64,000 nt of DNA, taken from NCBI GenBank assembly GCA_963965975.1, contig OZ014421.1, positions 1,555,001 through 1,619,000 on the forward strand. The letters run 5' to 3'. The notes under the pieces were generated by a model, which did no database searches, was not told where the DNA came from, and was given only the letters and a program-made list of their open reading frames with translations. The position numbers were made by a program, and so were the translations under genes. This document shows, piece after piece, positions 22,783 through 33,505 of the stretch. This stretch comes from Xestospongia bergquistia (taxonomy: Eukaryota; Porifera; Demospongiae; Haplosclerida; Petrosiidae). Every line of letters starts with the position of its first letter. The stretch's first letter is position 1.

Positions 22783-25700
22783 ATGTCTAGATCAGGTTTG
22801 ACTACATTATTATAATAGTTATCTATTGTTATGTGTATGTGTGTCATGTTCTACAGATTATTATGTACCTACAACGAGGTATGGTCACTCCACACATATA
22901 GTGGGTGACTACCTCTACATGTGGGGTGGTGATATGAATGGTCTCCCTATAGTACATGATAATGAAGTCAAACGGAAGATGACCTCTGTTATTGAGGTAT
23001 TTCACTTACCAACTGGTAGATGGGAACAACGACGTACTAATGGAAAATCTCCACTGGGTGTCTATGACTATGCCTCCACTGTTATCAGTAACAGGATCTA
23101 CTATTTTGGAGGCTATTGTAATCATGACCAGTGTCATTACAATAGTGTCAACTCATTAATAACAGATTCACTTACATGGAATGAACTGTTCCCAACTAAT
23201 CCAAGTATGGGTCCAATGATGAAGTCACACTGTGGGATGATATCACTTACATTCAATAAAGTGGATTATCAACTGATAGTTGGTGGTATTGGTCCACGTC
23301 CTACCTCTCCACAATCTGGTGCTCAGTATAGTGATAAGGGAACAGTTGGTGGTAATGTTCGTACTAATGAACACCACTATTATCAGTTATCCAGTGGTAA
23401 GAAGATCAATATATCATGTTATTAATACATTATATATCAAGTACAATTTTATAACTGTTTGTATTTCAGGTCAGTGGATAATACCAGAAATTACTGGAGA
23501 ATGTCCACCTCCTTGTTATAGCTTCACTCTTACATCACTACCTAATAACAGAGCTCTGTTATTTGGTGGTAATACTCCTAATGGTGATATTCACACTGTG
23601 TATATTGCTCAGTGTACAGAGACTACAGTGGTGAGTACAATATGTATTAAGTTAAAGTATTTAGTTACTGTATAATATTGTGGAGTAATCAAGTTTAAAG
23701 TTTGATATTATTAAATGAACTAAATTTATAGTATATAATGTCTTTATATTATTATTAGGAACTGTTTTATTAATAAACAAGTGATTTATTGTTTGTTAAT
23801 ATTTCTTTAATCAACTTCGAGGTTATATTGATAACTGAAACATTCCTTTAGTCAACTATATAGTGATACCATATTTCATTGACTAAATGTCAATCTTGAA
23901 TAGTAGCCTCCCTTTTTGTATATCAGTGAAATTGATGATGAGCTTGAATAAATGATACAATGACTGCTTAACAAAATTGTCTATTGATAATTTATAATTG
24001 ATTATTAATATTAATATTATATATATAATAATAATATGTATAATATTATATTAATTAATATTAAGTTGTTCTGTTAAGTAAAAAACACAAAAAAGATAAT
24101 TTTTATTTTTTAAAAATGTTTATTCAGTCAGGAAATAACTGTATTTTGATAAAGTCCTTAAACAAATGAGTTCACAATGAGGTAATATTTGTTTAAAATT
24201 TCTGTTAATGCTTGATCTATCATTTACTAACTGATACACAAAGTTTAAAGCTATTGCTTATCAGGAATATTCAGAATCACTTCTAACTCTAGAAACTTTA
24301 ATAATTCATAATTATATTTTAAATAGTGACCTCAAATAGTAAATTTCCCTATTGTTGTTCAATATTAAAATAGATGTCCCAGGTTTTATTAAAGGAAATA
24401 TTGTAACTAAATTAAAACCCACATAAACTATAAAATGAACAATATTCTTAAACATTTCCCAGTATACAGTATTAATTACTGCTATGTTAATTGTATAATA
24501 TGTTAACTTGAATATTATCTACCCAGCACTGGGAGAAGATAAATGAACCACTTCACAAATCAGTGAATTGGCTTCAGAGTAGACGTTATCATGCTGCCAC
24601 TATTATCAGTGACCTACATGTGATGATGGTGGGTGGAATTGGTAGATATGACAGCTGGTTATTTAACATTGATACAAAGACATGGACAAAGGTTAGTTAC
24701 TAGTTATCATGTGACCTAACACTAACACAAAAGTGAGTTAATGTCTATGATCTACAATATGAGGAGATATAATAAAGTGTGACTATTTGAACTTTGACCT
24801 CTGAAAATAACCCTCATCTATACAAAATTTCTAATTAATAATATTTATTGTTTTTATGACCTGGTTTTTATACCTGTAGTCCTGACATTATAGTATGTTA
24901 ACATTTATGATAGTATAGTCTATTGATATATCTGATTTGTTTCAGTTATTAAAGACTGTACATGTACATGTTCATGTTTTAAAGTATTGTAACATGTCAA
25001 CTCTACCAGTTCATACAAAGTTATAGTCTGTTACTAGAGTACATGTATCCACTGATGTTACATGTATAATGACTAGTTTTGTAGTAATATCATAACATCA
25101 TTATTATAATGTCATATAGTACACTATATTCCATCTTATAGCTCAATATACTAGAGTCAGTGACTAAGAGATGGAGCCACTCCCTCTCATTATGGAATGT
25201 GTCATCTACCACTGTATGGGTAATACAATTTGGAGGACTTACATACCCTGATGGTGAACTCAATGATACTACAGTGATAGAACTTAGTAAGTACTGTCTA
25301 TTGATGATAGTATTTGTTATATAATACACACACACATTATCAGTATTATCACAGTATGATATAGGAGTATTGACACACTAACTGTTTATATTACAAACTA
25401 GTCTCATAACTCAATACTATTGTAACATACTATATCTCTCACTGTAGTATGTAACGATGACCAGTGGACTGTAGGAGATGTAATAACTAACCTGACATCT
25501 ACTGAAGAATATCAACTTAAGCTACAACAGAAGAGACATGGACGACCTCAACTTACTGTCCAATCTCCTACACATCTTCAACCTTCATCTTCATCACGTC
25601 AAGAATTACAAGAGAAAGATAGAGAAATTCAACATTTAACACAACAACTTGAAGTTACCAACAAAGAGCTACAAGATACCAAACAACAGCAGATAGATAT

Positions 25701-26799
25701 GACAAGAGCTTATCAAGAGGACCTTCAAACAAAAGAAAGACAACTACATCAACTACGTCAAGAACTTCAAGAGAAACAACAAACTCAAGATAATCTTGAA
25801 CTTGAGCACAGAAATAGAGAAAGGTTACTTCAACAACAGCTACAAGATAGTCAAGAGAGAGAAAGAGTACTACGTCAAGAGTGTGATGACCTTCACCAAG
25901 AACATGATGATTATCGTCAACAACATGATAATATTGAACAAGGTCTTCGTCAACAACTACAAGAGTCAACTACTTCTCTTCAACAAACAAGTCAAACTAA
26001 TGCCACTCTACAACAACAAGTTCAACAGTTACAAGAACAGTCTCACTGGGTAGTGAGGAAGGAGGAGATTGAGATGACTGACGAAGTTCTTGGGAAAGGA
26101 GGTTGGGGAGAAGTCAAGGTGGCCAAATTTCGTGGCCTTAGAGTGGCTGCCAAATATCTTCATGAAGTTATCCTGTCACCATATAACATATCAGTTTTTA
26201 CAAGAGAAATGGAGATTGCTGCTCGAGTACGTCATCCCAATCTCCTTCAGTTCATAGGAGCCACTAAAGTGGGTACTCCTATCATACTCTCAGAACTAAT
26301 GCCAACTAGTCTTCGCAAAGAGCTAGAAACTGGTCCTCTACCCCATCATGCTCTTTTAGCTATCAGTCAAGATATAGCCTGTGGTCTCAACTATCTCCAC
26401 CTCTTTAATCCAGACCCAATACTACATAGAGATGTCAGCACTGCTAACGTTCTGTTACTGCCAATTAGTCGTGGGTGGAGAGCCAAGGTATCAGACTATG
26501 GTTCAGCTAATCTTCAACCAATGATTGGTCGTACAGTCAATCCAGGTAATCCAGTTTATTCTGCTCCAGAAGCTGGTATACCAAAAGACCATTCTCCTGC
26601 AATGGATGTTTACAGTTATGGTGTTGTCTTGATTGAAATGATGATCTGTCGTATTCCTGAGGTAGCTCAGAGACAACTTCATATTAACAGTATTAGACAA
26701 CCGACATTTAAAGCTCTTATTGAACGATGTTTGAAGGAGAATCGTAGAGAACGTCCAACAATGTCAGAGATCCTAACAGACTTCAATGAAACCATTTAA
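22783..26799 (+). CDS. Kelch / coiled-coil / TKL-like protein kinase, copy B (complete)
   Basis: Six exons: 22783-22795, 22857-23396, 23470-23630, 24527-24691, 25142-25286 and 25448-26799. All phases agree and give 791 aa. The protein starts MSRS, followed by about 320 residues of Kelch repeats (for example THIVGDYLYMWGG and IYYFGGY), a Gln/Glu coiled coil (about 380-535) and a kinase domain (about 545-785). The kinase has GKGGWGEV, VAAK, HRDVSTAN, SDYG and APE. The first exon is only 13 bp. Relative to copy C, the first ATG is CTG and an ACG three codons on has become ATG, so B starts two codons later. Loss or gain in the coiled coil accounts for most length differences between copies. Confidence 0.9.
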
Positions 26800-27088
26800 T
26801 AGTATACTAGTGTGTGTTATAATTTTAGTAGTAAGGTTATTATAATAGTTAGTTTAGTTATTGTACTATGTGTGATTATTATAATAATATTACCATATAT
26901 GGACATTTTGCAGAGAAGTGAACGTTTAAATTATTAACTAACATTTCTTCCCTTTCACTTAGAGAAGGGAATACCAGAAATAACAGACTATGTATATAGA
27001 GAGAGTGTTCATAGAGAAAGTTTTAGCTCAAAAGTTAGTATTATTGACTGACATACAGTTATATTAACAATATAAAATATAATGTTAT

Positions 27089-28038
27089 TTATATAGTATA
27101 TGCTGGACTTCTTAATGTACAGATGTCTATATTAGGATGATAGTGAGCTGGTCCTGGAGTAGATTCTTTTAAATAGAACATTAATATTATAGTTGTTAAA
27201 GATAATGCTGACTTGACCTTTTGTTGTGAGATGGTAAATGTGATATAGTGTAAGAAGGATAAGATGTCAGTGTAATATTAGTGGCCTCTAGTGTGTTATA
27301 ACTGTTAGGAGCTGGTTGAATAGTTAAGCCTATTAGAAGATATAAGATCATACTTAAATGGAACATCTCTATAATGGACACTATGGAAGTCTAGTGTGAC
27401 AGTCTGAACCATAAGCCACAATCTTAATGTTTAAGGTTTAGTGATAGGATCAGTATTAAAATATGGTGATCTCAGACTGTCACACTGTACTTCTTTAGGA
27501 CAATGTCATTAGTAGAGGTGTGTCCTCAATATAAAGGTCACTAAAGTATTATTAGTATGGGCCTAGAACAAATGTCCTGAACTTCAGACTTATAATTTAT
27601 TCCAATTTTAATTACCAAGAGGTAGAGTTGTTTTAATTCTCATAGAATAAAATGGTGCTGTCCTTGTAGTTAAAGATTGACGTCCAATTATATGAGGTAT
27701 ATTATAGGAACATGGAGTAGTATTCTAAAATTAAATAGATTTAATAAAATTATAACTAAATTATATAAAAATTACTTGTTCCCTGTCCTGATTAGTTTGA
27801 TAAATCCATAAATTTGTGGTGATAATTAGAGGGGGTTTACCTGTTACCATGACAACATTATCAATTTAAACATAGTAATAAAGGACATACTGTTAATATG
27901 ATGGGTTGATATCCAACATAATGGACCTTTACTACTTAATGAAGATGGTCGGACATCATAGGACATCATAGGTACAGGTAGGTGTCGCTATTTGTTCCAG
28001 AGAAAGAGGTGGCCATTAGACTAAGCATTGTCTTAAAC
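27089..28038 (-). pseudogene. SHIPPO-repeat (STPG/ODF3-like) gene, copy B, five exons
   Basis: This is the most complete copy. The first exon starts at 28038, the second matches 3223-3159, the third is 27724-27616, then 27329-27213 and 27175-region exon 27165-27089. Phases of the last three agree. The last exons read QPAPNSYN and STPGPAHYHP, the latter a canonical SHIPPO motif, and end SPAYTI-stop. Family members bind microtubules of cilia and flagella. The first exon has a TAA after CLV and a small internal duplication that shifts the frame, so this copy is probably dead. It is tail-to-tail with Kelch-kinase B. Upstream exons are missing; the MULE insertion lies just beyond. Confidence 0.65.
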
Positions 28039-28140
28039 CTGAAATTATAATTCACTCAAGACTTTTCGCTATTTTACTTACCAATACAATGTGATGTCTT
28101 TGGTTTTTCAATAGTATTAAAAATGAGGTTACTTTAAAGG

Positions 28141-28225
28141 AATTGGTGCCATTTTGCCTACTCCTATTTCGCCTACTCCCATTTCGCCTACTAATTGACA
28201 ACCAGTGCCATTTTGCCTACTCATG
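28141..28225 (+). repeat. Left TIR of the MULE
   Basis: It contains the short unit CCATTTCGCCTACT in several variants and ends CCATTTTGCCTACTCATG. It is the reverse complement of 29714-29799 with few differences. Confidence 0.85.
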
Positions 28226-28330
28226 CAAAACGTGATGAAAATGATAGAAGTAAGTTTGTAAGAAAATAAAAAAGGTTAAAGATCATCTAATAGTATTAAG
28301 TTCCAACAAAACTATGTATACACATATAGT

Positions 28331-29548
28331 TCAAATGGCAGTATGAGCAGAAATTCCTCTAATATACTCTTCTAAAGTAATTTGATCAAATCTACTTTTT
28401 AGTTCTCCTATTTTATTGTCTTTTTCAACAGACTTCTTAGCTTTTTTAGGTGGCTGGGATCCTGCTTCAAGTTGAGCAATGCTGACTTCAGTGCTTGATT
28501 GTTCTTGCTTGAAGATTTCGACAAGTTCAAACACATTGGGGTGGGCTTTCCTTGCAATTCGCTTCAACTTGTTGTGCCATCCTTCAAGGTGGTTGTTGGT
28601 CCTAGAGCTGGTGGCATCTGAGGAGAAGATGTTCTATAGTCTAGGACCAAAATTGCCCACCAACCACGTCTCTTCAAAGTAGGTCACAAACTCGTCCATT
28701 TTTTCAACATTTGGAACTTGTATCTTGATACCATGCCAAGCAATGCGAACAAATCGTTGAGGCACAAATGCTAGAGCAACTGTCTTCCTAACAAATTTGC
28801 TCACATCAGGATTTTGTCTGTAAGCACATTGCAGACCAAGGGTGGCTATTTTTCTATTTAAAGCTTGTGCAAAATGAAAAAAGCACCCTTTAACCTCTGT
28901 AGTTGGAAATGTCAACTCTACTGCTTGAATTATAGCTAGTTCAAAGTCAGTGAGGACTTCTGCTGGGGCAAGTGTGTAGCCTAGGTCTTCTGATTTTTGC
29001 TTGATAATCTCAAGGGCTCTCAGATAAACTGCACGAGATTTTCCTGGTAGCAAACAATAAACCAAAGGGAACTGCCTACCATTCTTAAATGCATGCAGAG
29101 AGAAAATTTGATAAAAGAGTCTGGGACAAATTTGAAATGTCCCATCTACATAGATTTTCTCTGCTTGTGATAGGAGCTCAAGGTTGTATTGTGTTGCAAA
29201 AATAATGATCTTGTCATCTCCCTGGCCATCTTCTACAAGTAGAAAGTTCTCTCCTGCATCAGTCTCAGCCCATTCTCCACAGAAGTGTACTTCTCCTCTG
29301 GTGGTAGGCATTGCTGGGAGACGCTTCCGTCGCAACCTGTATAGTGATGACTTGAGAGAAGGTAGAGTAGGTAAATTTGCTGCAACTTGGTCAAGATCTT
29401 CTCTGGTTGATATATCTCGTAGCTGTTGCTGATAAATCTCTTCCTCTTCGATTGATAAGGTATTTGTGCCCTTCATAGATAAGTGATGTTGCTCTTCTCT
29501 GAGTTGTGACAAACTCCATGATCTCAATTGAAATGAGTGTGCACTGGC
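28331..29548 (-). pseudogene. MULE transposase, one in-frame stop plus damaged N-terminus
   Basis: The frame is open from about 29548 to 28637, then continues in the same frame to 28331 after a single TAG at 28634-28636 (TGG to TAG is the simplest change). Transposase features are IYVDGTFQICPRLFYQIFSL with the first Asp, EVLTDFELAIIQAV with the second Asp, GCFFHFAQALNRKI, and downstream NNHLEGWHNKLKR with a candidate Glu. These define the Mutator-like DDE family. An N-terminal FLYWCH-like zinc finger seems to survive in another frame (FWCEFHIKRVLPKPVHTHF), next to a 92-bp tandem duplication, so a frameshift separates it from the catalytic part. Confidence 0.85.
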
Positions 29549-29680
29549 TTAGGTAACACTCTTTTTATGTGAAACTCACACCAAAACCTGTCATGCAACC
29601 CTTGTTTTTAGCAATTTAAATCAAAGACTGGCTTAGGTAACACCCTTTTTATGTGAAACTCACATCAAAATCATCATGTA
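29546..29680. repeat. Direct duplication inside the MULE
   Basis: ACTGGCTTAGGTAACAC followed by CTTTTTATGTGAAACTCACA occurs at about 29543 and again about 90 bp later. It duplicates part of the zinc-finger coding end of the transposase. Confidence 0.8.
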
Positions 29681-29713
29681 TTTATGGTATTCCATGAATT
29701 GTATAGCATTTTT

Positions 29714-29799
29714 CATGAGTAGGCAAAATGGCACTGGTTGTCAATTAGTAGGCGAAATGGGAGTAGGCAAAATGGGAGTAGGCGAAATGGGACTAACCC
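29714..29799 (-). repeat. Right TIR of the MULE
   Basis: It begins CATGAGTAGGCAAAATGG and carries three tandem GGAGTAGGC-like units. It is the inverted partner of 28141-28225. Confidence 0.85.
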
Positions 29800-30002
29800 C
29801 TATAAAGACAAAAAATACATTGTATCAATGATCTAATTAATTGATTTTGCTACTAATAAATAAAAGCGCGAATTGTTGTTATTGCTAGCTGAAAAATATT
29901 TGAATCAGATTTATCGAGGGCTTGAAGTATATAAAGAACTGCGCTGGAATTTTTATCATTTCATGTCCAAGTTAGTTTGTAATAAGATTTTGTCCTTGTT
30001 GC

Positions 30003-30437
30003 TGTGAAACTAACTATGGTCTACACTACAATGACTACCTCATCTCTACAGAAACCTTCTCTCTCACTTACCGAGTCAGTTTTTAAGACAATCCTTTGAG
30101 CTCTCTTAGCTGGTCATCCATTAGGAGTCAGTGAACACAATCTATCTCTAAAGAGCTGATGCTCTTCCATTTCAGCCCCACCTAACTAAGACCACACCTT
30201 AGATATTTTTTAACTTTCTATGTACTGTGTGGTGTGGTAGCCTACTCCTGGCTATTGTGAACTGGTAAGTACATTGTTTATACAATACTATAATTGGTAA
30301 TGTAATTAATAAAATATTAATAAATTGTATCTAATAATGAACTATCTACAAATTTGTTCTATAAAATTTAAATATTCTTTTCTAGTTAATAAAAGTTCCT
30401 GTTGTAGTCATTACTCATGGACAAGACCACCTCACCA
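30003..30437 (+). pseudogene. Promoter and first codons of a third coiled-coil gene copy
   Basis: The block starting at ACTACAATGACTACCTCATC and ending with ATG-encoded MDKTTSP (30417-30437) matches 33110-33526 and 45290-45707, the starts of coiled-coil copies 1 and 2. After MDKTTSP it jumps into the transposon-like gene below, so only the 5' end of this copy remains. Confidence 0.75.
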
Positions 30438-31301
30438 CAACTATGGAGAAAAAGCTGTCCACTTATGCTCACCATCAGATACCTGGTGGTATCTATTGGG
30501 ACCCAGAGTCAAACATAAAAGCTATTCTCAATAAGTTGGAGCCCAGTAATGATATCTGCGAATCCATACTATGTCTTAATGACTATTTGAGCACGGCAAT
30601 CCCAAACATGCATCAAGTGACAAGATCTAATCTTATTGAAGTCCAAAAAAAATAAGACAATGCAATAGTTAGAAGAATTACCTGAGGAAAAGCAACAAAG
30701 AGTGTTGGATTTGGCTGCAGAGCATAGGAGGAAAGTGTTGAAGGAGCGTAAGGAGAAGGACGTAAGAAAAGGTGAAAAAAGAAGAGAACACATTCTTCAA
30801 GTACATGTCAGAAGACAAGCACTTCAGCAGATATCTCAGAAAGAGAAGGATAAATTGTCAGAGTTACATCTCATGACAACACCAGAGGAATTAAGTGAGG
30901 CAATTCAAGAAATAGACAAGGAAGATCTCAGTAGGATAAAGAGAATTCCACAGAAGCTTACTCTATTAATAACACAGATTAACATAAGAAAGAAAGTATT
31001 GAAACAAGATATTTGTATAGTTTTTACTCATTCACGGAAACACCGCCCCATAAATGAAATCATCCAGGAGTTGTCTGATTTCATAGCTGCTAACAAGTGT
31101 GATTCAATATCAAGTAATCCCTCTTCCTTAATAGGAAAATTAATTCGTCACAAACTTGAGCTTTAAGTTACACATGAAGAAGTATGGTACGATGGCAAGA
31201 TTGTTGATTATGATTCTACAACAAAGCTATATAAATTTGTTTATTATGTGATAATAATAGTTATTTTGATTTATCTCAAGATATTGTATTGGGAGATTTA
31301 A
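30438..31301 (+). pseudogene. C-terminal half of an unnamed transposon-like gene, copy 1
   Basis: Readable parts are HHQIPGGIYWDPESNIKAIL, NDYLSTAIPNMHQVTRSNL, then (another frame) a highly charged coiled coil, IVFTHSRKHRPINEIIQELS, and after a TAA the stretch EVWYDGKIVDYDSTTKLYKF, which resembles a small Tudor/chromo-type end domain. Lesions are a frameshift in a poly-A run near 30650, a TAG at about 30670 (in place of Trp), and the TAA at 31164-31166. The family resembles large uncharacterised multi-copy proteins of fish and invertebrates; this is from memory and needs a search. Its other half lies on the opposite strand at 31555-32546. Confidence 0.5.
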
Positions 31302-31554
31302 TAAAATGCTAGTCTCTGACACTCTGTAATAAATTTTATTTTCTTTCAGTTTATTTCTTTACCATCTCTTCTACATGCATAAACCCATCTGGTGCTTTGA
31401 TAAAATCAATACTTATATTTTAAAATATTAATGTTATAATTTAATTTCTATCAAACATGAAGTGTTTTTATGAGCTTAGTATTTTATAATTTATTGGGAG
31501 ATAGTTTCTATTGAGCATAAAGAAGTGTTTTTCAGAGCTTTCAGTAAACTATTT

Positions 31555-32546
31555 TCAACCAATTCTGACACAATCAGAATGAGCAGATTTACATGCTTTC
31601 TCCAGTGATGACGCCTCTTTCTCAGCTCTAATATACTGCTTTTTAATCACTTTCACTTCATTGGTGACATCTCTGAGAGCATATTTTGTACATGGTAATT
31701 CCTTTATCGTTTCAGCATTTTCTATCTTCAATGCATTTACAGTAGCCACCAACTTTTGAATCTGTTCCATGAATTCCTTTACTTGCAGCTGAACTGCGTT
31801 TATTTGAATATCTTCTAGACCATACTTTACTATAGAACTTTGAGTATGATTAGATGTAGCAATCCTTTCAATAAAATGATAAGCATTATCAGGACGTAAA
31901 TCTCTTGCCCGCAGATTTGTATCGATTGCAATACAAAACTTTCCTAGTGACACTTTTGTCAAAGTGGACGTTTGAGGACATCTTGTGATGAAATAGTGCA
32001 AATCTTGGTAAAATCCATAATCAGGGACTCCTCTTAAATGCCACACCAGGGATTGTTCCTGGCCACTTAATACCCGACTAAAAACTTTGGCCAACAGCTC
32101 TTCATTAAGGCCATAGGCTTGTAGCTCCTAAGGAAATACAGTACCTACATGCAAACATAATTTATATAAAATGCAGTAAACAATAAACATACAATATACC
32201 TTTAGGACCAGGGTTTCTAACTCTTGGTATCCATGTTTTACTTCTGTATAATGCAAGAGCTGGTCCACAAATTTTACTACTACCTCTTAAAGATGGTTGG
32301 GTTGGTGCTGTAATACGTTTCACTGTATCGTACAAGCGCTTGGGACGTCCGACATTCACATGAGGATGGGCAAGCTGAAACTTTTAAAAAAGAATGTCTG
32401 GTACACTAGTACTTTCGTCTACACAATTTTCTGACTCTTGTAGCAAGTCAATCAAATCACCATATATGGGATCTAAGTAATAACATGTTAGCAAAGAGCA
32501 ATTATACATTCGAATCACCTGATGAATCTTGAACTTTCTTTGTCAT
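31555..32546 (-). pseudogene. N-terminal half of the same transposon-like gene, copy 1
   Basis: Exons 32546-32519 (MTKKVQDSS), 32472 to about 32200 (DPIYGDLIDLLQESE, HPHVNVGRPKRLYDTVKR, LRGSSKICGPALALYR) and about 32133-31555 (LNEELLAKVFSRVLSG, VPDYGFYQDLHYFITR, then coiled coil) join in phase at the first border. Two stops interrupt it: TAA where copy 2 has GAA (about 32382) and TAG where copy 2 has AAG (about 32122). It could be a DNA-binding plus coiled-coil N-terminus of a transposon protein; function is unknown. It points toward the plus-strand C-terminal half, an arrangement that requires an inversion. Confidence 0.5.
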
Positions 32547-32559
32547 GATAGTTTGATAA

Positions 32560-33505
32560 TAGTTGAGGCCTATAGTGTAAAAAAATCAATTAAATAATGA
32601 GACAAAGGGCACCGCCCATTCTAATATGGCGACTAGCACATATCACTACATGCCCAGATAGCAAATCAACTCGCACCAATTTTCTCCTATTACCAGGTAT
32701 ACACCAGACATTAGTCTACAATAACATGATGTGAGAGAGAGGCTATGCTGTATTTCTGGAAAATGGGGACAGCAGAGATGTAACCAGTCATATCTGGTTA
32801 ACACATTTTCAGGAAAAAACAAAGAGCAACTTCACTACAGGGACATGCTAGTGTATCCACACTGACCTCAGACAAGTGACAGATAAATGACACACAAGCT
32901 CACCTCTACTCACCGTCTCACGTTACCCACATGGCAGTGCAAAGCTAATTTTAACCACTAGTGTACCCAACAGATATTAATAAATGTTTTTCTACAGAAA
33001 GAGAAGATGGAGCTACATTCTTGTGTTGCCTTTGTATTATATCTAGTATGTATATCAATTCATAGTACTAAAGAATGGTTTTTTGAAAGTTCATTTTTCA
33101 CATTGCAGACCCTAACTACAATGACTACCTCATCTCTACAGAAACTTTCTTGCTCACTTACCGAGTCAGTTTTAAGACAATCCTTTGAGGTCTCTTAGCT
33201 GGTCGTCCATTAGGAGTCAGTGAACACAATCTATCTCTAAAGAACTGATGCTCTCCCATTTCAGCCCCACCTAACTAAGACCACACCCCTAGATATTTTT
33301 AACTCTTTATGTACTGTGTGGTGTGGTAGTCTACTCCTGGCTATTGTGAACTGGTAAGTACATTGTTTATACAATACTATAATTGGTAATGTATTTAATA
33401 AAATATTAATAAATTATATCTAATAATGAACTGTATACAAATCTATTCTATAAAATTTAAATATTCTTTTCTAGTTAATAAAAGTTCCAGTTGTAGTCAT
33501 TACTA
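32560..33505. other. 5' region of coiled-coil gene copy 1
   Basis: Duplicated at about 44760-45686, with the stretch from about 33110 also at 30003. Contained ORFs (for example 33007-33198) are not kept in the duplicate, so no protein gene is called. It probably includes the promoter and 5' UTR of the gene starting at 33506. Confidence 0.55.

Larger units (their letters stand above)
28141..29799. mobile_element. MULE-type DNA transposon
   Basis: The element is bounded by terminal inverted repeats of about 85 bp and contains one transposase gene on the minus strand. Flanks CTTTAAAGG (28132-28140) and CTATAAAGA (29800-29808) match at 7 of 9 positions, fitting the 9-bp target duplication usual for Mutator-like elements. 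Size is 1659 bp. It lies in a region that is deleted in the C copy of the same duplicated block. Confidence 0.8.

Noticed and set aside
25655-25969. Minus-strand Val/Asp/Leu-rich ORF
   Set aside because: Antisense shadow of the Gln/Glu-rich coiled coil in Kelch-kinase B.
33007-33198. 63-codon ORF with a signal-peptide-like start
   Set aside because: In the duplicate at 45187 the frame is broken early; it is more likely 5' flanking DNA of the coiled-coil gene.
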